Positions 37,001 to 47,786 of a stretch of DNA of 64,000 bases are shown here, in pieces. The stretch covers positions 534,001 to 598,000 of the forward strand of contig NC_090121.1 in the NCBI RefSeq assembly GCF_023973825.1, written 5' to 3'. Position 1 is the first letter of the stretch. The number at the start of each line of letters is the position of its first letter. Source of the stretch: Plasmodium brasilianum (Eukaryota > Apicomplexa > Aconoidasida > Haemosporida > Plasmodiidae). Below the pieces are notes generated by a model. The model ran no database searches. It was given only the letters and a program-made list of their open reading frames with translations, and was not told the origin of the DNA. The position numbers and the translations under genes were made by a program.

Positions 37001-39390
37001 TGTCCATGGGCGTCATAAACACTTGCGAATTTTGTACCCTGCTCATGCGATTTCATCCCCCAGTGAATAGCTTCCTTTCCCAGTGCAACACCACGAACAT
37101 ATGCTGCTTTAGCTTTAGTAGTATAAGCCTTACCATTCGATGGATCCACAGGGCAGCTATTCGTATTCTGTACAATGCTATAATAATTGTTTTTTGAATC
37201 GTTTGGTGTATACTCATTTTTATCCCTTAACAAAGTTAAATAATAAAATATAAGACAAATTAATTTTTTTCTTTTGATTTTTAATTTTTTAATTCTTTGC
37301 ATCAATAGTTTATTTTGGTTGGTTAAAACTTTCAATTTTGTATCATCTATTGTGTTATACTTGTTCTTACATTCAATTTTATTTTTTTTTAGTTCTAGAT
37401 TTAAGGTGTATAGTTGTTTCCTTAGATCATTAATAACTAAGCTGTTAATATCATAATTAATTATTGGGCTATTTTTAATTTTTTTTGTTCTGGCAGCATA
37501 CTTAATTGTGCTAAATGTTTCATAAAAATCTGCTGCATCCGTGCTTATACATGCAATCATAATAGTTTTACTATTTCCACCGAGAGAATCTTGTAATATT
37601 CTTGTTAATTTTGAATTCCTATAAGGAATATGCTGACTCTTTTTATTACTAGATAAACTATAAATAACATTACTTAATGATAACAATCCATAATTAATGT
37701 TAATTGCTTCTTTAAGTCTGTTTCCTTTCGTTTCTGCTCTTTTAGCTCTTTCACTCCCTGCTAAGTCAACAAAATGAAACTTTGAACATATCACCTCACC
37801 TTCATTAGTATTATTGTTGCAACCTTCCGTGATATATAAGTCTTTAACTATTTCGCATTCTTTAGTTTTATAATCCACCTCATCACCCCTATCATCAGTT
37901 TTATTCTCCCCCATCTTTGCGATAGCTTTCGTAATTCCACCTCCACTTCCACCTATTTCACTTGAATCCATGCCATTAACACTATCTTTTTCATTTTCCT
38001 TTTTCACTGATTTTTTCCGTTGTATTAGATTTATTGTAAAAATAGCATGAGACCTACTTGACTTGTCATTCATAAAAGTCCTTTCTGTAGTTCTAAATAA
38101 ATTCCCTCTATGCAAAATTGAAAAAACTTCTCTTGCATTTTGCACTTTTGCATTCTTCACCCCCATTAATATTATTTCCTTTGTGTTAGTATCCTCTCTT
38201 ATGGATATATTTTTATTTATTTTTTTTTTTTTCCTTTTACCCCTTTTTCCACTTTGATTATTGTCATTGATGTTAGCGTTTATGTTACTGTCGATGTTGC
38301 TTCTAATGTTGGTGCTAACATTACCGTTACCATTGCCCTCGCCATTACTGTATAATTTGTCGTTGTAGTCTTCCTCAACGCAATCAATCAAATCGATAAT
38401 CTCCTCGTTGTATATTTCGATGTAGGTACAGGATACATCATAGTCTATTGTGCTCTTCCTTTTCTCGATAATATTATATATATCATTTAAGAATCTTGGT
38501 AAAATACCAACAGTATGTGAAAATTGGTTCATATAATCAAAGCCCATAGTAAATGTTTTACCTGACCCTGTCTGACCATAAGCGAAAATAGTACAGTTAT
38601 AACCTTGAAATAAATTATTTAAAAATTTATCTGATATATAGGAATATACTTCTTCTTGCTTCGCTTTTTCGGAAAATATTTTATCAAATAAGAAATTTTG
38701 ATTATTTATATAAAGATAGTTATTATCGTATTTTATACCTTTTTCCTCCGTACAATTTGTTTGTTCTGTTTTGTCATCTTCATTTATTTTGCTCCTTTTT
38801 TTCCTGCATCGTATTCGTATAAGTACTTCACAGTGGTTATTACCACCACTATGCGCATTGTTATTACCACCACTACGCGCATAGTTATTATCACCACTAC
38901 ACGCATTGTTATTATCACCACTACACGCATTGTTATAAGCACAGTTGTTTTTGTTATTGTGCACCTTTCCTATTAGATCTGGGACTTCTTCATCATCGGA
39001 ACTTAAATTATTACTACCTATCGATTCTGAAAACCCCTCTTCACTTGAAAACACATCGTCCTTTTCAAATTCATAATCATTTCCCTCTACTATTATGTTT
39101 GCATTATTACACTTCTTAATTGTGCTCATATTTTTCGTTATGCTCAAAAATGTACATTTACCATTACTGTCATATTTGGCTACATTGGATGAAACATTAC
39201 TGTAATGTTTGTTAGACCTGATTTGGTCTCCATCATCTTTACTTAAAGAAAGTAAATCATCATTTCGACTAAGAGTACCTAACTGTTTACTTCTTTCCCT
39301 ATAAATCTTCAAACTATTCTCATCATTTGCTTCTTTTCGATTTTTTTTTTTAAGGAAAGTTGTGTCTTTAACTACTACAAACTCGTTCAT
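29245..39390 (-). CDS. Kinesin-4 family motor with C-terminal WD40 domain (KIF21-like)
   Basis: Three exons, 29840-39390, 29508-29633 and 29245-29341, give about 3,257 aa. The motor is N-terminal (about residues 185-645): VLIRIRCRKK, P-loop GQTGSGKTFTMG near 270, switch I NDKSSRSHAIF, switch II DLAGSERAKRAETKG followed by KEAININYGLLSLSNVIYSL, and IPYRNSKLTRILQDSLGGNS. Coiled-coil segments (for example 1580-1750) follow. From about residue 2790 there are WD40-type repeats (INNIKLWDGKK, DKTVKIWKKGW, SRDSHLRFWLY). Splicing restores the last two: exon 2 gives RDGFIQLWECNLS and exon 3 gives SSDGSIKLFYEK and the stop. A kinesin-4 motor with a C-terminal WD40 propeller is the KIF21 layout; such motors limit microtubule growth. 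Long repeat-coded inserts (NDANNS, ENERG, Ser runs) roughly double the length. The start is the first ATG after a poly-T run on the plus strand. Confidence 0.88.
29656..29716. repeat. 9-bp repeat inside a kinesin intron
   Basis: About seven units of TTCAAACTG or TTCAAATTG lie within the 206-bp intron at 29634-29839. Because the unit is a multiple of three, the intron stays open (encoding NNLNSLNN) and simulates coding sequence. Confidence 0.8.
33130..33310. repeat. 15-bp coding repeat (ENERG/ENERS) in kinesin
   Basis: About twelve units of a 15-bp sequence encode ENERG, ENGRG and ENERS pentapeptides on the minus strand, in the inter-domain region of the kinesin. It produces long antisense open frames. 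Confidence 0.85.
36380..36595. repeat. 18-bp coding repeat (NDANNS/KDANNS) in kinesin
   Basis: About eleven copies of an 18-bp unit encode NDANNS or KDANNS hexapeptides on the minus strand, downstream of the motor domain. Confidence 0.9.
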
Positions 39391-39815
39391 ACTTATGTAA
39401 TCAAAAAAAAAAAAAAAAAAAAATTCATCTATAATACTAAACTGGTAAGTATGCTACACGCATATAATACACTTGCATATGCGCACATATGTGTATATAA
39501 AAGGGTATACATATGTAAGTATATAATAATGGTGGTCACCTATGCCCACATTTGCGTATACCTGCTATCATAAATGCAAAAGTAATTCAACTATTTTTGT
39601 GATATTAAATTATAAAAATATTATTATTACACTAACACTTCGGTAGCCTTTAATTATAGGTAAATCCAATAAAACAGCTCAAATAGTGATCAGATTTTTT
39701 TTATAAATTCAAATGTTTGTAAAACATTTAATTAAAAAAAATAATAATAATAAATAAATAAATAATAAAATATCTAACCAAACAGCTTTTTTTTTTTTCT
39801 TTTTTTTTTTTTAAA

Positions 39816-40013
39816 TTATTTATTTATTTTCACCTCTTGACGTAACATAAAACTGTAAAAAGATAAATACTTACTTATTACGCCGACATAATGAATGTTC
39901 AACGTATGGGAAGACACAACAAAAGGTAGAATAACGCTAAAAATGAAGTCCATAAAAAGTATCCAAACTCTGAATAAACTGTCTGAATTTTCAAAAGACG
40001 TTTTATTATGCAT
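39816..40013 (-). other. Possible small membrane-protein frame, uncertain
   Basis: A 65-codon frame starts with ATG and has mixed codons and a hydrophobic segment (WILFMDFIFSVILPFVVSS) followed by a basic end (MLRQEVKINK). Base composition is richer in G+C than the flanks. It lies about 0.43 kb upstream of the kinesin start on the same strand. It might be a tiny gene, a 5' exon or a transcribed leader. No family is recognised. Confidence 0.25.
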
Positions 40014-40374
40014 AATATGCGGATAGAACTACTGAAAATGTACTTTGCTCAAATATAAACATTACAATTAGGTAATTTTAAAATACAAATATGCCTCTTA
40101 ACAGAAAAATTAACAGCCAAATAGTGAATTTGTACAGGCATATGTCTTGTTATATACATAAACATACATAATGCTATGTCTGTACGTACTGTACTTGAAT
40201 ATATACTATTTATACAAAGTTATACACTTAATATATAATATATATGCATTATACTTTTAAGATATCTACGCAGTTAAATTACAATCAAACGGCGAATATA
40301 TCCGACTTGGTATAAGAAAGAAACATAAATTTTCGCTTTAACAAATAAAAAATCTGATTTATTTTAATATAATT

Positions 40375-40455
40375 TACCTTAATTTAATTTAATTCAATTT
40401 AATTTAATTTAATTCAATTTAATTCAATTCATTTCAATTCAATTCAATTTAATTT
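40375..40455. repeat. AATTT/AATTC pentamer repeat
   Basis: About fifteen pentamer units of AATTT, AATTC and CATTT run together, grading into poly-T/A sequence. Confidence 0.8.
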
Positions 40456-40794
40456 TAAATTTATTTTTTAATTTAATTTTTTTTTTTTTCTTATTTAAAA
40501 TTTATTTAAAATATTGTGAAAAAATAAGGCACCTGTAAAAATACTTAAATATGTTCTTAAGAACCACTTGTGTGTGTCATGGAAAATAAAAAAATTTTCA
40601 GGCATTCAAATTTTTACATAAAAATAATTGTAGCTATAGCACAGCTATTTATGCGTTTCTGCGAAATGTTCGAGAGCGTTAAGACTAAAAAAAAAAAAAA
40701 ATACATGCTTTATCTTTTTTCCTTTTTGTTTTGCCATCTTTTTCCGTACTTCGTTTTTTCGTTTTTTCGTTTTTTCGTTTGTTCATCTGTTAAT

Positions 40795-40965
40795 CTGTTC
40801 ATTTGTTCATATGTTCATTTGTTCATATGTTCATTTGTCCATATGTTCATTTGTCCATATGTTCATTTGTTCATATGTTCATTTGTTCATATGTTCATTT
40901 GTTCATATGTTCATTTGTTCATATGTTCATTTGTTCATATGTTCATTTGTACATATGTTCATTTT
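40795..40965. repeat. 16-bp minisatellite, about 10 copies
   Basis: The unit TTCATATGTTCATTTG repeats about ten times with few changes. Sixteen is not a multiple of three, so three units (48 bp) return to the same frame and every forward frame is open, giving FICSYVHLFICSFVHM-type peptides in three registers. Confidence 0.9.
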
Positions 40966-41226
40966 TTCATCTTTTCATCTGTTTATCGGTTAATCTGTTT
41001 CTTTTTTTCTTTTTTTTTTCTCATCTCTCTTTATATTTTCCTATTCATAACACTAGCTTTAACGTTACAAAAAAAAAAATTAGAGATACGAGAATAAACG
41101 GAAAGAAAACATACTCCCAAAAGCTCGTTTCCTGAAAGAGAAAACACATTACAGGTACAGCTATAACAAAGGCAATTTTTTTGTCGTTTTATCTAAGAAT
41201 GTTAACACGAAATTTTTCTCAATCGT

Positions 41227-41440
41227 GTACCAATACTGCACCAACATTGTATCAACATTGTACCAACATTGTACCAACATTGTACCAACACTGTACCAAC
41301 ATTGTACCAACACTGTACCAACATTGTACCAACACTGTACCAACATTGTATCAACATTGTACCAATACTGCACCAACATTGTACCAACATTGTACCAACA
41401 CTGTAGCAACATTGTATCAACAATGTACTAACAATGTAGG
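41227..41440. repeat. 11-bp minisatellite, about 19 copies
   Basis: The unit ATTGTACCAAC, with variants CTGTACCAAC and ATTGTATCAAC, repeats about nineteen times. Three units (33 bp) bring the frame back, so open frames appear in several frames on both strands (TLYQHCTNIVP and VGTMLVQCWYN types). This is a DNA repeat, not a protein. Confidence 0.92.
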
Positions 41441-41856
41441 AAAATTGTGCCAAATGAAGTGGTTGAACATATGCACAACTGTTCTATGTAATTCCACTTA
41501 ACATATTGTGGATTTTTCACAAAAGGATATATTATATATTTACGTAATTTGGCTTTATTTTGTTATGTCACGTTACATACTACATTTTATTATGTAGCAT
41601 TTTATTTGCTTCTTTAATATTTGAGGTTTGCCTTATGATAAAATGTATACACATATGTAGTTTGTTTTAAGGTACATTCTCTTTTCATATTAAATGTTCA
41701 CAACAGGGTTCATGCTTTTCAATTTACTTATATGCATTTTTATATCACGTATTTCATATGTTAATTTTTTTGGCGTTTAAAATACTTAAAATATTACAAC
41801 ATTTTTTAGTAAAAAATAGTAGGATTGTGCAGGGGAAAACTTATATTTGAATTTGC

Positions 41857-42175
41857 ATTATATATATATATGCATTTATTATTTTGTTTTTGAAATATAT
41901 TTGCATGTATTATTTTGTTTTTGTAATATATTTGTATTTATTATTTTGTTTTTGCAGTATGTTTGTATTTATTATTTTATTTTTGCAGTATGTTTGTATT
42001 TATTATTTCGTTTTTTCAATACATTAGTATTTATTATTTTGTATTTGCAATACATTAGTATTTATTATATTGTTTTTGTAATACATTTGTAATTATTCTT
42101 TTGTTTTTGTAATACATTTGTATTTATTCTTTTGTTTTTGTAATATATTTATATTTATTATTATGTTTTTGTATT
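41857..42175. repeat. 31-bp minisatellite, about 10 copies
   Basis: A unit containing TTTGTATTTATTATTTTG followed by TTTTTG and TAATATA or CAGTATG is repeated about ten times with substitutions. It ends about 135 bp upstream of the next gene's start codon. Confidence 0.85.
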
Positions 42176-42310
42176 GAATTTATACTTATTTTTTATATTT
42201 CCTATATTTTTATTATTTTTATTTATTTTTTACCCCAATTTGATGACTTTTTACGTATTAAATGCTTTGAAAAAAATAACACCCATTTTTTCCGCCGTTC
42301 TGTGCATAAA

Positions 42311-45075
42311 ATGAGAAACATGTTAAGTAAAACAAGATTCAGAATAAATGAGAAATGGAAAAGGTGTTACAGCAGTGTAGCTGAAAGGATAAGTAAAGAA
42401 GATGACTCAATAATTAACTACAAAATGGTATTAGGGTTAAAACGAATAGACATTTTTAATTTATCTTCATTATGTAGAGACTTTCATAATATCTTTAGAA
42501 TAGATAAATATCAACTATTAAAATATGCTAATGATATATTACCGTATGTTAAATATTTAAGGACAAGTGAAATAGTAATGATTTTGCATCATTATACTTT
42601 TATAAATTATAACAATCATCAATTTTATAATACACTTTGGACACAAATAATAAATAAGTTGCATGATATGGATTGTAAAGAACTAGCACTTATTATTTAC
42701 AGTATGGGGAAAATAAAATATATGAATAAAGAAATGATTTTATTTTTTGAAAAAGAAATAAAAAAATGGGCATCAAAATTAACAGGAAGAGATTGTTCCT
42801 TAATATTAAAAGGAATGAAAAATTTAAATTATGACAATGAGCAAATCTTTTCATTAATATATGAAAGAATATTAAATATTACTGATCAACTTAACTTGTT
42901 AGATATATGTATTATTTTAAATACACATAGTAAATGTAAAAATATAAATATACGTGTATTCGAAATTTTATTAAATAAATCCTTAACATTTTATTCTTCT
43001 TTTAATGAACAGTGTATAGGATCTATCTTATGGAGCATCAGCAATGCGAACATCAAAGCGGAAAAATATTTCGCTTTGTTATCCTTAAGGTTGCGCCTAC
43101 TTATGCACAAGAAGCTGCTTAGGGAAGGACACATAAGGGGGCAAGAAGACACCACTGGTGCCCACGGCAAGAGTGACAACAGTATTAGCAGAGTCAGTAG
43201 TGACAACAGTATTAGTAGAGTCAGTAGTGACAACAGTATTAGTAGTGGTAGCCGTGTCAGTAGTGATAGCCGTGTCAGTAGTGGTAGCCGTGTCAGTAGT
43301 GATAGCCGTGTCAGTAGTGGTAGCCGTGTCAGTAGTGGTAACCGAAGTAACAATGATGAAAATTGCTTAAACGGGGATACGAATAACAGGAACTGCACGC
43401 ATAATGAAGATAGCGACTCTTACGATAATAGCAGCTTAACTGTAAGCTCTCAAAAGGGTAATACAGAAAAAAGTGAATCGGGGATGTACTATGGGAATAA
43501 TAAAAATAATTTGAGGGATAAAATTGTTTCTTCTGATAAAGCAAAATGTACAGATATTAACAACGTTAATAGCGGCACAGTTAGTAGTGGACATGCCAGT
43601 CGTAGCACCTGTGAAGAATATGTTAAAGATGAAATGCTTGAAGATAACCTATCTGAGGACACAAACATCTTATGTGATAATACTGAAGATACAAACAATT
43701 TGAATTTTCAAATTAATCCTAATAGTCGATGTAAATATGAAAATGTAATACCATCAATTATTTATTCCTACGGCAAACAAAGAACATATATGAAACATCA
43801 TATTAATTTTGACAAAAGTTTGTACAATTATATAATGAATAGTTACAATATAGAAGAAGGTATTAACAATGCACCACTAGATACATTATACATATATGAT
43901 ATTTCTAGAAAGATTTTAAAAAATAATAATATTTTTAATAATAATGCGAATGAGAAAAATAAAAAAAATAATAAAATAGTAAAATATCATACCAAAAAGA
44001 ATTATTATAAAGATATTATATATATAATAAATAATTATCTAATATTTTTTCTAAATAAGGTGCATTACAATGACTTAAAAAATGTGTTATATGGTATAGC
44101 AAAAATTGAAATGTCTATTAATAAAAAACTATATCATAATATATTCGAATTAGTTATTATTTATGTAAAACAAAATATGTATAAAAGTTATGAACTTATT
44201 AATTTATCAAGATCTCTGTCCTTGTTACCACATGTAAAAGAAGATGTATGGAAATGTGTTTTAGATTATTATAAAAATAACTTTCTTTCAAACACAAGTG
44301 TAAAAAATAATTCTTATTTATTTTATATCGTTTCCTTTGTAAAAAAACTACAAAATAATTCAAATTTTCATTTATATTTAATTGAACATATAAATAAAAA
44401 AGCTCCAACTATATCTAAAGATGATGTAATACACATAATAAGGGGATTAATAAATCTTCATTATTACCATAATGACTTAGTTAATAATGTTTCCATTTTT
44501 ATTGAGAAGAATTACCAGTGTTTTAACTTGATCGATATTGTTTATATATTAAAATACTTTACATCGATGAAATTCCGGCATGTTAACATTTTTTCCTTAT
44601 TTGCCTTAACAGTTCAGAAAAATAATATAACTTGTAATTACTCAATCATTTCAACAATAGCATCCTTCTATCTGCAGGTTTGTATATCTATCAGATATTC
44701 ACATGCGCGTTAATGTGAAGCGTTCCACGGAATAAATAGCTTACACAGACGTGCATACATACATAAGTACATAAGCACACTAGCACAAACGTTCATATAC
44801 ATATGTAAGTTCATATGTCCAAAATGGGGAGGTTATATCGGGAAGCTTTCCTTTTACCTAATTAATGACAAGTGTGCATGCTTCGACCTGTTTCGTTAAA
44901 TGTATGCTCTCTTTGTATGTTTTGTCATTGTGCTAATTCACCATTTCCCCGTTTTTCTTCTCTCTCTTTGTAGATGGACATATTTCCAAAAGCAATTGAG
45001 GATGTACTACTGCAAGAAAAGAAAAATAGTGAACGGAACTTTAAAACGGAGGAGATTTATTGTGATGAGGAATAA
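42311..45075 (+). CDS. Mitochondrial helical-repeat (HPR/FASTK-like) protein, two exons
   Basis: Exons 42311-44677 and 44974-45075 join in phase 0 (CTGCAG|GTTTGT to TTTGTAG|ATGGAC), giving 822 aa. The N-terminus (MRNMLSKTRFRINEKWKRCYSS) is basic, Ser-rich and lacks acids, as in mitochondrial presequences. Repeats of about 37 residues follow: LRTSEIVMILHHYTFIN, MDCKELALIIYSMGKIKYMN, LTGRDCSLILKGMKNLNYDN, LNLLDICIILNTHSKCKN and, after the insert, LKNVLYGIAKIEMSIN and KDDVIHIIRGLINLHYYHN. This is the helical-hairpin style of apicomplexan RAP/heptatricopeptide and FASTK proteins, which bind mitochondrial RNA or fragmented mitoribosomal rRNA. I see no C-terminal RAP domain. Residues of about 280-460 are a Ser/Asn/Asp insert with an 18-bp repeat. 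Function is inferred from layout only. Confidence 0.7.
43165..43345. repeat. 18-bp coding repeat (SSDSRV/SSGSRV)
   Basis: About nine units encode SSDSRV, SSGSRV and NSISRVSSD variants inside the helical-repeat protein gene. Antisense frames are open because of it. Confidence 0.85.
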
Positions 45076-45960
45076 AGAACGGAGAAGCGCATATTAACTG
45101 CTGGTAAAAACAAACATGACGATGAACAACAAAGAGAACATCAGAGCGAACAGAAAAATAAACAGCAAAACGAACTGCAAAGCGAGCAACAAAGCGAGCA
45201 ACAAAACTAGCAACAAAACTAGCAACAAAAAAGAATCGTTAATTTGTTACAGCATATAATTACTTCTTCATATGAATCCTTTCATATAGCGAAAAATGTA
45301 CATATACCTATTACAGCATGGACACTTAAGCGTGCACATACCTTACATATACGTGCTTTACAAACACGTACCTTATGTGCCCCAATTACACACCGCCTAA
45401 CTTTTGTAAAATTTGTAAAACGAACTTATATGCGCTTCATTTGATGTACATGTTCCATGCTTCTCACTTTTTTTTTGTACACTATCTTTAAAAGGAAAAC
45501 AAAAAATATTTTTTAAATACCTCTGGTCAAAACCTTTTGGAAATAAATGTTCATTTCCCCATCTTCCATTTCCTTTTATGACATCATGATTTAAGTTTAA
45601 GCTTTCTCTCGTGTATTTTGGTAGTTTAATATTATTTTTTTTTTTTTTTTTTTAAATAAGAAATGGCATTCAGCTCGCTGTATATGCTTGGGCACCACAG
45701 TCCCTAAAAGAGGGGAGGGAAAGTAAAAAAAAAAAAGAGTAAAATGATGCAAAAAAAAAAAAAAAAAAAAAGCAGTAAAACAAAGCAAAACAAGTTAGCA
45801 CATTAAACAAAAACGCAATGAAGCAGTGGTAACGGAAAAAGCAACATAATTTATTCATCGAAAGGAACGTTAAAAAAAAAAAAAAATGCAGATTATATTC
45901 CTAATACGTGACTTCCCCTTAGTCTACATATATAATGGCATTTACATTTTTGCTAGTTGC
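45076..45960. other. Convergent intergenic region between helical-repeat and mL43 genes
   Basis: This 0.9 kb holds the 3' flanks of two converging genes. Just after the stop at 45075 lies an imperfect purine-rich repeat of AGCAACAAAGCG/ACTAGCAACAAA type (45150-45232). A- and T-runs occur at 45637-45652, 45727-45740 and 45751-45771. No gene is visible. Confidence 0.6.
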
Positions 45961-46305
45961 TTATATTACTTGAATACTTCTTCTATTTGAATAAACCTTA
46001 GGCCCTCCATGTTTTAAAAAATCGGTATTCCCAGCACTATCTTTGTATAAGTTAATAATATCAACGAGGTGCTTAGATTTTACATCTTTTAAAGATATTT
46101 CATATTTGCTGTTATTTATGTATTCAAATATAGCAACTGGTTCTTCATACTGCTCATGATGAATTTCGAAATTTAAATGTTTATTCTCCTCCTTATAGTC
46201 AGGTAAAATAAATCTTAAAAAAAATCGAACATTTCTGCTGCTGTGTCCTGTTTCACTGTATTTCAATAAAACTTTTTTTAACTGATACACGCCATTCGAA
46301 CACAT
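45961..46305 (-). CDS. MRPL43: Mitochondrial ribosomal protein mL43
   Basis: The protein has 114 aa. It matches the L51/S25/CI-B8 thioredoxin-like domain family in the mL43 form: NGVYQLKKVLLKYSETGHSSRNVRFFL at residues 4-30 corresponds to the conserved GVxQLxKLxxxYCxxGGSSRGxRxF start, EEPVAIFEYINNSKYEISL to the central strand/turn region with the short gap before the Val/Ser-rich strand, and INLYKDSAGNTDFLKHGGPK with SNRRSIQ to the conserved RDSSGxxxxRxxKPVxSxxPSIQG end. It is a subunit of the large mitoribosomal particle and should be imported. The length is near the family's core. The ATG is close to a possible acceptor (CATTTTAG at 46311-46318), so a short 5' exon cannot be excluded, but the domain already starts at residue 4. 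The gene diverges from the PI31-like gene. Confidence 0.85.
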   Translation of the reverse strand: MCSNGVYQLKKVLLKYSETGHSSRNVRFFLRFILPDYKEENKHLNFEIHHEQYEEPVAIFEYINNSKYEISLKDVKSKHLVDIINLYKDSAGNTDFLKHGGPKVYSNRRSIQVI

Positions 46306-47786
46306 ATTTCTCTAAAATGAAATGGTGGTAACGTAAAGTAGCGGCAGTGGAAAATGGCGGTAATACATCACTATTCTGTACGAGCATATGTGTACGTAAA
46401 TAATACACCTACGTATGAGTCTGTAATACATATATACATATAAATAAGCGTGCATTCGTATATGTTTATGTATTATTCGTACATATCATTATATTTTTTT
46501 CTTTCGTCCTATTTTTTTAGTATTCATCTGTCCCTACACACGTCATTTTTAACATAACAGGCAACAAAATGAATTAAACACAAAATGTTAAAAAAGATAC
46601 TCCTTTAAAAAATTTATTTTTTTAACATTATATTTTTACAATAAAACAGTCTCATATTTAAAACACATTACAAAAAAAAGAAAAAAAAAAAAAAAAGGTT
46701 AATTATATAAAATAAATAATTCTTTTTCAGGATTCCTATTTATTAATTTGTAAACAGCTCGATTTAATTACTTGAATGTTGCAATACTGTGACCTCATTT
46801 TGATAAAAAAAAAAAAAAAAAAAAAAAAATTTCCTTAAAAAGCGATTTTCCTTGGTCAATATCCTCAAGAAATTGATAAACGTGTGCAATAATTTTGAAG
46901 TAAACACATAATTTTATGGAAAGAAAATATAAAGGCTTAAAATTATGAGCACCGCAAACTTCAATTGCATTGTTATTATTTATTCACTGTGTACTATGTA
47001 CTGGGCATGTATATATATATATATTGTTTTTTTTAATTGTTAATAAATTGCTAAAGTGTTAGCCTATTAAACTGTTTAGCTGTTAAACTGTTAAGCTATT
47101 AAACTGTTAAACTGTTAAGCTCTTAAGCTCTTAAACTGTTAAACTGTTAAATCTTTTTGAATCTTTTGCTGATATTTTTTCTCCCCATTGTATTATATAA
47201 ACTTTTGTAAAAAATTATATGTGAAATGATTTTCAAGCCTTTGCTTATTCAGTAATATTTTACGCTTTTTTCAGTTAATTCGTTGATATTACATGGGCCC
47301 ATATGTTTACCTGTGAATATATATGTACTTAATTACGTATGTATATGTACCTATATGTATGTGTATACTTATTATTATCTATTTAAAACTTTTTTTTTAT
47401 GACGTTTATTAACCCTTTGCATGAACACATTACGTCCGGGAAATAGTTTCGGAAACAACAGCGAAATAGAAACTAAAGTTCGTCCATTTTTTTTTTTTTT
47501 TTATCCAGACGAGTTGTATATTTGTGCAAATAAACATTTATTTATATATATACAATACATATATATACATACGCATATACCAGTTTAGCAAGACGTCTGA
47601 AGACTAAGTCGCTCGTCTGGACACTACTGTTCTCAGTTGCGTCGCATTTTCGTGTATAACATTTTAACAGATTTATTTTGTTATATTCTTTTTTTTTTCT
47701 TATATCTTTCCTTTATTTTATTTTTATATTAATTTATTGCTTCATTTGATCGCTTCATTTGATCGCTTCAATTTAATTCGTGGAAA
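46306..47786. other. Divergent intergenic region between mL43 and PI31-like genes
   Basis: This 1.5 kb should carry two promoters. It has A-runs near 46681-46697 and 46807-46829, a T-run near 47488-47502 and a short repeat of AAACTGTTAAGCT type at 47060-47150. Just before the PI31-like start is a duplicated GATCGCTTCATTT (47748-47770). No gene is visible. Confidence 0.55.
47060..47150. repeat. Short ~10-bp repeat (AAACTGTTAAG)
   Basis: About nine imperfect units of the kind TTAAACTGTTAAGC run together upstream of the PI31-like gene. Confidence 0.7.

Larger units (their letters stand above)
39391..42310. other. Repeat-packed divergent region between kinesin and helical-repeat gene
   Basis: This 2.9 kb lies between two start codons facing apart. 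Four unrelated tandem repeats occupy it (pentamer 40375-40455, 16-mer 40795-40965, 11-mer 41227-41440, 31-mer 41857-42175; each listed). T/A runs flank the kinesin start. One short stretch at 39816-40013 is less AT-rich and listed separately. No other gene is visible. Confidence 0.65.

Noticed and set aside
40570..41135. Long plus-strand frames with FICSFVHM repeats, like a cysteine-rich membrane protein
   Set aside because: The 16-bp DNA period opens all three frames alike, so it is a minisatellite and not a protein.
41227..41440. CRISPR-like array
   Set aside because: Units are directly adjacent with no unique spacers and the genome is eukaryotic.
41161..41501. Frames on both strands with YQHCTN or VGTMLVQCWYN repeats
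   Set aside because: Explained by the 11-bp repeat; coding in five frames at once is not credible.
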